Source: a virus. Taken from it: 64,000 nt of DNA. Positions 43,906 to 50,300 of this stretch are shown here, piece after piece. The notes under the pieces are model-generated. The model worked only from the letters and a program-made list of their open reading frames with translations, made no database searches and had not been told where the DNA came from. The position numbers were made by a program, and so were the translations under genes. The stretch's first letter is position 1. Each line of letters begins with the position of its first letter. The stretch lies in the IMG/VR virus record IMGVR_UViG_3300045971_000354, positions 62,001-126,000 of that record. One strand, 5' to 3'.

Positions 43906-44174
43906 TAATCTTCTTTCTTAAAGCTGTGGCCGCTAATATCTACAATAGTTTCAAGGTCGTCAAACTCACGGAATACTTGATCCCATTGATCTTTTTGTGC
44001 AATACGAATTGCTTTCTTAATGACACTAGGCTTTACTTCCAGTTCTTCTGCTACTGCTTTGATGGTATCATTAAGACCTTCAGTAAGGTCGGCTATTTCG
44101 GTCATTACGGTTACACCTTCGGAAATGATTTGCTTAATCTTTGCCTGTTCGGGCGCACCAAATACTTTACTCAT
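43905..44174 (-). CDS. dsbA: DsbA-like double-stranded DNA-binding protein
   Basis: 89 residues. The core IADLTEGLNDTIKAVAEELE with VKPSVIKKAIRIAQKDQW matches the DsbA family of T4-like phages. T4 DsbA binds double-stranded DNA near late promoters and stimulates late transcription. The late-type promoter boxes in this window make that role plausible. ACAGGAGAATT precedes the ATG. The assignment rests on core similarity, length and context. Confidence 0.75.
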   Translation of the reverse strand: MSKVFGAPEQAKIKQIISEGVTVMTEIADLTEGLNDTIKAVAEELEVKPSVIKKAIRIAQKDQWDQVFREFDDLETIVDISGHSFKKED

Positions 44175-44235
44175 ATAAATTCTCCTGTTAATGTTATATT
44201 GTATAGTATTTTCTTATGAAACACAACCCATCTGA

Positions 44236-44243
44236 CATAAATA
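44236..44243 (+). promoter_or_regulatory. Candidate late promoter box (CATAAATA) for the plus-strand HNH gene
   Basis: CATAAATA on the plus strand, about 65 bases before the ATG at 44308. TAGTTC (44250-44255) can pair with GAACTA (44296-44301), which overlaps the AAGGAAC ribosome site. The predicted late start (44249) does not remove that arm, so the switch seen at the other two homing genes is less clear here. Confidence 0.45.
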
Positions 44244-44307
44244 AAAGTGTAGTTCGCGCACCTCGACAATGCCAACTACTCTAACAGTTTATAAGGAACT
44301 ATCAGCA

Positions 44308-44901
44308 ATGATATTTATTGATAACAAATATACCCGTCGGTATAATTTAATTATTTTATCTGCTCAAAACAGAGTATTAATCGGTTACAAAGAAAAGCAT
44401 CACATTATTCCGAAATCTATCGGAGGTACTGATTCCAAAATTAACATAGTAGAATTAACGGCAAGGGAACATTTTATATGCCATCTTTTATTACGAAAAA
44501 TGGTAATCGGTAACGACAAAAGTAAAATGGCGCTTGCCGCATTTATGCTTACTACGGCATCATCTACTCAACAACGTTATAAAATAACAAATCGACGATA
44601 CGAGATTCTTAAGAAAGAATTTTCCGAAGCAAAGAAAAATAACCCCTCTCCTAAGAAAGGAAAAAAGATTACCGATCCTATTCAACTTGCTGCTATTAAG
44701 GCAGCAGTATTAAAGAGAGAAGAACGATATAAGTCAGGCGAGATGGTTAGGACAGTTGGCAAATATATAAGAACAGAAGAACATCGTACTCAACACGCAG
44801 AGGCTATAAAATCTCGACCTAATTTTACTACAAAGAATTATAAACATACTGACGCTACTAAAAAGAAAATAGGTCTAGCAAACACTAAACCTACTTCTTA
44901 A
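44308..44901 (+). CDS. Free-standing HNH homing endonuclease, opposite strand to its neighbours
   Basis: 197 residues from the ATG at 44308, chosen because AAGGA lies upstream and because the HNH paralog at 45726 begins at the equivalent point. An in-frame ATG at 44269 adds 13 unlikely residues. HNH core: KHHIIPKSIGG..SKINIVELTAREHFICHLLL. The C-terminal basic part has NUMOD3-like segments (RTEEHRTQHAEAIKSR; HTDATKKKIGLANTKP). It is inserted between dsbA and the gene at 45742 and points against the operon, typical of mobile endonuclease genes. It stops one base before the next convergent gene ends. Confidence 0.85.
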   Translation: MIFIDNKYTRRYNLIILSAQNRVLIGYKEKHHIIPKSIGGTDSKINIVELTAREHFICHLLLRKMVIGNDKSKMALAAFMLTTASSTQQRYKITNRRYEILKKEFSEAKKNNPSPKKGKKITDPIQLAAIKAAVLKREERYKSGEMVRTVGKYIRTEEHRTQHAEAIKSRPNFTTKNYKHTDATKKKIGLANTKPTS

Positions 44902-44902
44902 T

Positions 44903-45742
44903 TTATTTTTTCTTTGCTGCTAAAGTTTCGATTAAGACATTTTCCAACCAAACTTCGTAGGATTCTTTCATCTTTCTTCTTCGCAATGGGTCAACAGCTT
45001 CTTTCTGAGCAGCTTTTTGTTTCTTTTTGTAATCAGCACTTGCTTTATCTGCGGCTACTTCTTTCTTAGAAGGTTTACCTTTTTGCAACTTAGGATCATA
45101 CAACGGCCCATTCCAATCGTTAGCTTCGCCTAAGCCGCGCTTTTTCATTTCACGATCGACTACTCGATTTTGTAATGCTTGTGGGCTGTGTGGTTCTGCT
45201 GGACCATCGACATCCTTGTATATTTTGCCCTTAAGATCTAAGTTCTTAATTGTTTTGTCATCGTGGCCTTTGTTACGCTTGACAATTTCGCCAGGCTTTC
45301 CTTGAGCTCCGCCCCAACCTTGCATACCACGCTTCACTTGCTTCACGCCACGCTTGATTGTATCGCCAATTCCTTCTTCTTGACTTCCGCCCTCTGGAAG
45401 ACCACCGTGCTTTACTTTGCTCCACTTTTGATCAGATCCTTGTGGAGTCATTACCGGACCTTCTGCCACTGTGCTACGATCGCACGTATTTCTCTTGCTG
45501 CAAGTACTGCATTCACATGTTTTAGTGGCACAAGATCTACCTTCTTCGAGTTGTCTTGCTAATTCAATTTGCAAGCTTTCTGCATATTCTTTATTCTTAT
45601 GCTTTACATCGCCTTGCTTTAATGCTTTCTTCTTATCTTTATGAGCACCAGCCGCTCCACTTTTTGCTTTTGCAGCCATAACTTGCTGATTAGGATTTCT
45701 GGGTTTCAGAGAAGGAATTTCGATTTTATTTTTGTTGCTCAT
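44903..45742 (-). CDS. Lysine-rich protein of unknown function between two HNH genes
   Basis: 279 residues from the ATG at 45742 (AAAGGTG six bases upstream). A TTG eight codons earlier is a poorer choice. Very basic and low in hydrophobics, with a four-cysteine cluster CATKTCECSTCSKRNTC that could bind zinc and long Lys/Gln/Gly-rich disordered regions. The C-terminus ESYEVWLENVLIETLAAKKK is a likely helix. Similar basic disordered proteins in phages are often virion or scaffold components. Flanking by two homing genes suggests the locus is a repeated insertion target. Confidence 0.65.
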   Translation of the reverse strand: MSNKNKIEIPSLKPRNPNQQVMAAKAKSGAAGAHKDKKKALKQGDVKHKNKEYAESLQIELARQLEEGRSCATKTCECSTCSKRNTCDRSTVAEGPVMTPQGSDQKWSKVKHGGLPEGGSQEEGIGDTIKRGVKQVKRGMQGWGGAQGKPGEIVKRNKGHDDKTIKNLDLKGKIYKDVDGPAEPHSPQALQNRVVDREMKKRGLGEANDWNGPLYDPKLQKGKPSKKEVAADKASADYKKKQKAAQKEAVDPLRRRKMKESYEVWLENVLIETLAAKKK

Positions 45743-46460
45743 TTGGCACCTTTTTACAATTATCAAAGTGATATTTTATCATATTATTTAGTCCACCTTC
45801 TTTGTCACAATGCGGACAGATTACACGTTTTTGAGGACCTGCCTTTTTACCTCGCACCGGGTTGTCTGATCTCAATTTTATTTCACTCATTAATTTTTTT
45901 GTTTCGTCTGAATGTTTTTTTCCTAAATTTGGCGGATTGAATTTTTGTGTTTCTTTTCGTTTAAGCTTAGTAGCTTCTGATTGCTTGTGACCAGTTTTTC
46001 TTGCTAACTTATTTTTATTAGCTATATCCGGATCTGGATGATTTTTGCAGTTATCGAAGTGATACCGAGATAACGCATTTCTTCCACCTTCTTTGTTACA
46101 ATGCGGGCAAGATATAATGCTGTGCGGTTTTTTGTTAACGATTTTAAATCGCTCGCCGGTAAGTTGACCGACCCGGCGCCTTATCCATCCGAACGATTTG
46201 TTGTTTGATCGATTACCTGCAGGATCAAAACACATAAGATGTGCAGCGTATACTAGCTTGGGGTCGCTGGGATAGATTTTGACTAATAGTTGATGAGCTA
46301 GGAAATGCTCTTCGGCAGTTAATTTGACTAAATTTGTTTTGCAGTTAGTTCCACCTACACACCGAGGAATAATGTGATGGTTTTCGGAATACACGTTAAC
46401 TGGCAATATTCGGATACGTGCGCGATCTATGAGGAGAGTGTAGTGCTTTTTATAATTCAT
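45726..46460 (-). CDS. HNH homing endonuclease with two added CPHC zinc motifs
   Basis: 244 residues. HNH core: SENHHIIPRCVGG..CKTNLVKLTAEEHFLAHQLL, related to the HNH protein at 44308. Two copies of a C..C...GG......YHFDNCK unit follow (SCPHCNKEGG near residue 115 and CPHCDKEGG near 215), each likely a small zinc-binding DNA-recognition module. NUMOD3-like segments lie between (GHKQSEATKLKRKE; GKKHSDETKKLMSEIK). A late box and a perfect hairpin precede the ATG. It overlaps the next gene by 17 bases. Confidence 0.85.
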   Translation of the reverse strand: MNYKKHYTLLIDRARIRILPVNVYSENHHIIPRCVGGTNCKTNLVKLTAEEHFLAHQLLVKIYPSDPKLVYAAHLMCFDPAGNRSNNKSFGWIRRRVGQLTGERFKIVNKKPHSIISCPHCNKEGGRNALSRYHFDNCKNHPDPDIANKNKLARKTGHKQSEATKLKRKETQKFNPPNLGKKHSDETKKLMSEIKLRSDNPVRGKKAGPQKRVICPHCDKEGGLNNMIKYHFDNCKKVPNEQQK

Positions 46461-46461
46461 A

Positions 46462-46483
46462 AAATAAGTTATTAAACTTATTT
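46462..46483 (-). promoter_or_regulatory. Hairpin immediately before the HNH start codon
   Basis: mRNA AAATAAGTT (46475-46483), loop TAAT, AACTTATTT (46462-46470): a perfect 9-bp stem ending one base before the ATG. The late box 46479-46486 overlaps its first arm, and a late start near 46473 would remove the whole arm. No clear Shine-Dalgarno is visible. Confidence 0.6.
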
Positions 46484-46486
46484 ATC
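46479..46486 (-). promoter_or_regulatory. Late promoter box (GATAAATA) embedded in the HNH hairpin
   Basis: Minus-strand GATAAATA overlapping the first arm of the leader hairpin, the same layout as at the GIY-YIG gene. Confidence 0.55.
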
Positions 46487-46508
46487 TTATTGCGACAAAG
46501 GTGCGGAG

Positions 46509-46682
46509 TTATCTCTTTATTACGTTGGTAGGTTTTTTCTTCTTTGCTTTGCTACTCGTTGCCCCTGGGCCACCATTTAAAAATCCGTTTCCGTAGGCGC
46601 CTGTTGCAACGTTGCTTGCAATATTTGCAGATGAGATAGCTCCTTCACTTGCGGATTCTTTGAATAGTTCTTTTATTTTCAT
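46509..46682 (-). CDS. 57-residue protein with MKIKEL N-terminus
   Basis: ATG at 46682 overlaps the preceding stop by four bases (ATGA); TAA at 46509-46511. It begins MKIKELFKESASEGAISS, continues with a Gly/Ala-rich segment and ends KAKKKKPTNVIKR. The N-terminus matches that of the next gene (MKIKELIVETAPEG). Last gene of a five-gene ATGA-coupled operon. Function unknown. Confidence 0.65.
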   Translation of the reverse strand: MKIKELFKESASEGAISSANIASNVATGAYGNGFLNGGPGATSSKAKKKKPTNVIKR

Positions 46683-47062
46683 TTCTTACTCTTCTTCATC
46701 CAATTTGGAGTTGGACTATGCTTGTGTGTATCTTCGGGCTCGGAACTTTTAGACCAAGGTGTAACTCGTTTATGATCAGACGGTACAGTATTATACGCTG
46801 CCTGCATCATATTATCTTCTTCTTTTGTATAAGGATGTGTTGTATTATATTTTTCTACCCAACTCGACGCATCTACACCATCAATTTTTTTAGTGTCTTG
46901 ACCATGCGCCATTGCAACAGCCATTCCTATTCTATTCATATGATATATACGATCGTACCCACCGGTATCACGTGCACGGGACACGCCCTTCTGCACCGCA
47001 ACATGGTGGTCATGCATCTTTCCCTCGGGAGCGGTTTCTACAATAAGTTCTTTAATCTTCAT
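46679..47062 (-). CDS. Conserved hypothetical protein with MKIKEL N-terminus
   Basis: 127 residues, His-rich and polar. After MKIKELIVETAPEGK come VSRARDTGGYDRIYHMNRIG, then MAVAMAHGQDT, resembling small proteins of aquatic phages of unknown role, and a basic C-terminus. Coupled by ATGA at both ends. The shared N-terminal peptide with other genes of this operon may be a sorting or assembly tag (inference). Confidence 0.7.
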   Translation of the reverse strand: MKIKELIVETAPEGKMHDHHVAVQKGVSRARDTGGYDRIYHMNRIGMAVAMAHGQDTKKIDGVDASSWVEKYNTTHPYTKEEDNMMQAAYNTVPSDHKRVTPWSKSSEPEDTHKHSPTPNWMKKSKK

Positions 47063-47346
47063 ACTGGTTTTTCACCTGTTAGTCCCGGTCTACTAAACCA
47101 AAGTTTGATGTATTCATCAGATCCTGGCTTAATATTATGTTGACGCATGAGTTCAACCTTGCTTACTTCATTAGTTGTATTTATAGGTTTTTGTTTAGCC
47201 TTGTATTCTGCAAGTCTTGCTTCAGCACCTAACCCGCCCATTAACTGGCCAATTTTTAGTTCGTGTATAGGATCATCGGGAGCAAGATAACAATCGTCGT
47301 CGCTATCTTTGCTTAGGTTATCACTAGTTATGTAGTATTGCTTCAT
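47059..47346 (-). CDS. Hypothetical protein
   Basis: 95 residues, acidic start (SDNLSKDSDDDCYLAPDDPI), then LKIGQLMGGLGAEARLAEYK and a C-terminal SDEYIKLWFSRPGLTGEKP. No motif recognised. Coupled by ATGA at both ends between the 1,885-residue gene and the 127-residue gene, so probably a partner in the same process. Confidence 0.65.
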   Translation of the reverse strand: MKQYYITSDNLSKDSDDDCYLAPDDPIHELKIGQLMGGLGAEARLAEYKAKQKPINTTNEVSKVELMRQHNIKPGSDEYIKLWFSRPGLTGEKPV

Positions 47347-50300
47347 TTCTGCTTTAGTTGTTCTAGTAAGCTAGCGATTTGAGTTTCCCATCCTTCGCCA
47401 ATTTTAACACCTTTTGACTCTACGCTTTCTGCACCTACTAAGTCACCTGCTTTTGCCCCACGCTTCTGATTGCGTAGTTGTCCAGCTGTTCCTAGCTTGT
47501 TCTTATCAGATCCGGAAAATGCACTCTTAGGTAGCATTGCTTCGGATTTTTTACCAGTAGCAGCATCGTGTCTAGCTTGCATTTTAGCAGTAAATGCAGG
47601 AGTTGCTGTTGACTTACTTTTCGTGATATGTGGACTATTCTTTTGAGTATTGCCCGGTAGCGATCTAGTCATTACTCCCGTTGCTGCTGCAATTGGAAAT
47701 GATTCGGTTTTCTTTGGCTCTTCCTTTTTAGGAATGCTCGACGGAATAACAGAACGTGATTGACGTGCTGCTGTCTTACCTTGCGAGTTTTGTACTGCTT
47801 TTGCTAATCTCAGTTTAGCAGAAGTTGACTCTGCTATATTTTCTGATATACTTTTTCGAATAGTAATATCATTTGGTTTAGATAACATTAACATAGATAG
47901 TGCTTTATCAAGAGAAGTTGCATCAGGAAAAAACGCCGAAGTCATTATTAAATTACCATTATACGATGCAAGAGGTTGTCGTGGCCATACATCTTCTGGA
48001 TCATTGTTAAATTCTAATTGTATTATTTTTTTGTCAGTTGGCTCTCTATAAATCTTTGTAATTTGTTTAGGAGTTCTGAATCCGAATAATTCTGCGTTAT
48101 CTTGTGATAATTGTAAGTTTAAAATAGATACTGATGTCCCTACATTAATCTGCATATTTTTACGCTGATCTAATTTTTTAAATGTTTCTAGAAATTGTTT
48201 TCCCGAATCTACTACTTTCGAAATACCTTCGAACACAGCTGAACTTAGCCGCGTAAAATGTGTGTGTGGCCCAATTGGCACTCCGCATTTTCTCATCTCC
48301 GGAATAAGCGATTTTTGGACATAATTAACAATTTCGTCTACAGTTAATTCTTTTACATAGAATGCAGTATACGATTCGGCCATTCTAGGATCGCCTTTTA
48401 ATTTTAATGCAGCATCTACTTGCTTTGCGTGTATCTTTTCTTCAGCACTTCGCTTTCCATTTACTCTATTAATACCTTTTCGTAATGAAGTAGGAGCAGG
48501 AGAATCTTTAAGATCCTTCTTGTACTTCAGTAGCTTATCAATAGTAAGTTCGGATATCTTACCTTCACCCATTGGCACTTTAACTCCGCGCTTCTGTAAT
48601 TCTGCTTGCAACGCTTGCAGCTTGTTTGGTGCACGGGCAATAGCATTGCGAATATCGCCTGCTATCTTGCTAGGTAATTTACTTAACACATCATTTACGA
48701 TCTGTTCAGCGTGACCTGCTTGTTGTCCGATGGCTGGATTCTTAGGAGACTTTGCTACCGGCTCGTCGTCATAATCATCCTCTTCTCCGGATGCTTCTAA
48801 CTCGCTTAGATAATTTCTAAAGTCTTGTTTCGCTTTAATCCACAACTGTGCCTTGCGAGCTAATTCTTGATCGCCGATCTTCTGTCCCATTTGTGCAAGA
48901 ATTTCGGGTAACTGATCTGCTAGTGCACTAAAGTTTTTAGGAAGTGTTCCTAGAAAATCATTTAACGGTGCAGCATGTCTCGGACTTTGTTGCGCCAAGT
49001 GGCGTAATTCTTTACCTAACTTGTTAAAGTAAAAATTATTGTACCAACGAGATGCAGCACCAGCGGCAACCATTTGAAATCCTTTTAGATCTCCTTTACT
49101 TGCATAAAACTGTTTTGCCATCTGTTTCATTGTTGCATACAATTGAAGAACTGGCTCCCCGATATCATTTGAAATTGCGCGAAGTGTAGATTTTAATTCT
49201 GGACCCTCATCGACAATATAGTTACCTATTCCAACTCCTGCCATCCTGTCTTGGTATTCTTTCACGGTATGAGTTATTATTTTATTTTTCAATGACCACT
49301 CGCTGAATTTTAGCCCTAACATTGTTTTAAATTTTTCTAGGTCGTTGATTGTTGGAAAAAATAATACAGTTTTGAGTAAGTCGCCTTCTACTGAATTACC
49401 TTCTGGAAATTGTTTCTTAACACCGTTTATTTCAAAAATTACCTTACCAGAAGTATACCTAAGTAATTTATATGGTTGATCAAAATGTGCAACACTTAAT
49501 AGGTGTGCAGGCAACATTGAAGTTATCGAAGTGTATACATACGATTTGCCTACTATCGGAGCATTACTATATATTTTTAAGAAATTTTGTAAATTTTTGT
49601 AATCGGCGCTGTTTTCAAATAACTTAGGAGTTTTTAGTAGTTCTTGTCGTAGGTCCTCTTCTTGCTCTTCCCATATTGGCTCTAATGGAATATTATCAAA
49701 ATCTTCAGAAATAATTGCCTGGAAATTAGTTAAGTGCGGCATAGTTAGCGCATTAAACAATCGCATCTCTGCAACTGGTGATCCTGCTGGTGTTACTGCC
49801 GGAGCAGCAGGCGCCGCAGGCTGTTGCGGAATATCTTGTACTCCCATCCCTTTCTTTGTTAGGTCCATTAAGTGCTTAATCCAATCAGCCCCTAACTTTT
49901 TAATATCAAATCCTTGGCTCCACACTTGAAATTGTTGCTCAGGAGTTGCATTTGGATCTTTTAAAATATTGCGAAGCTTAGTAAAGCTCATTCCAGTTCC
50001 GCGAGGTGTAACTTCTAAACTAACCTTGACATGTTCGTATCCTTGGAACTTATTAACAGCTTTCATTAATGCATTAGCAATGTTCATATTAGCGCGGTCT
50101 TCACCCACCATAATAATAATGTTGTCGTATCTTGGCGGCTTGCCCGGCAATGGATTAATTAACTCATGCTTGATTTTTTGTATTAACGATCCGCTATCTT
50201 GTACCGTACTAATATTGCTTGCATACTGTGGATACATTTTATGCCAGGTCTGTACTTTAACCGCTGGCGGAATAGGATCGTCTTTGCCTTCTGCATTTCC

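Noticed and set aside
44269-44307. Earlier in-frame ATG for the plus-strand HNH gene
   Set aside because: It lacks a ribosome site; the ATG at 44308 has AAGGA and aligns with the paralog start.
47178-47185. TATAAATA on the minus strand inside the gene at 47059-47346
   Set aside because: It falls mid-gene in a tightly ATGA-coupled operon, with over 100 bases to the next start; likely chance.
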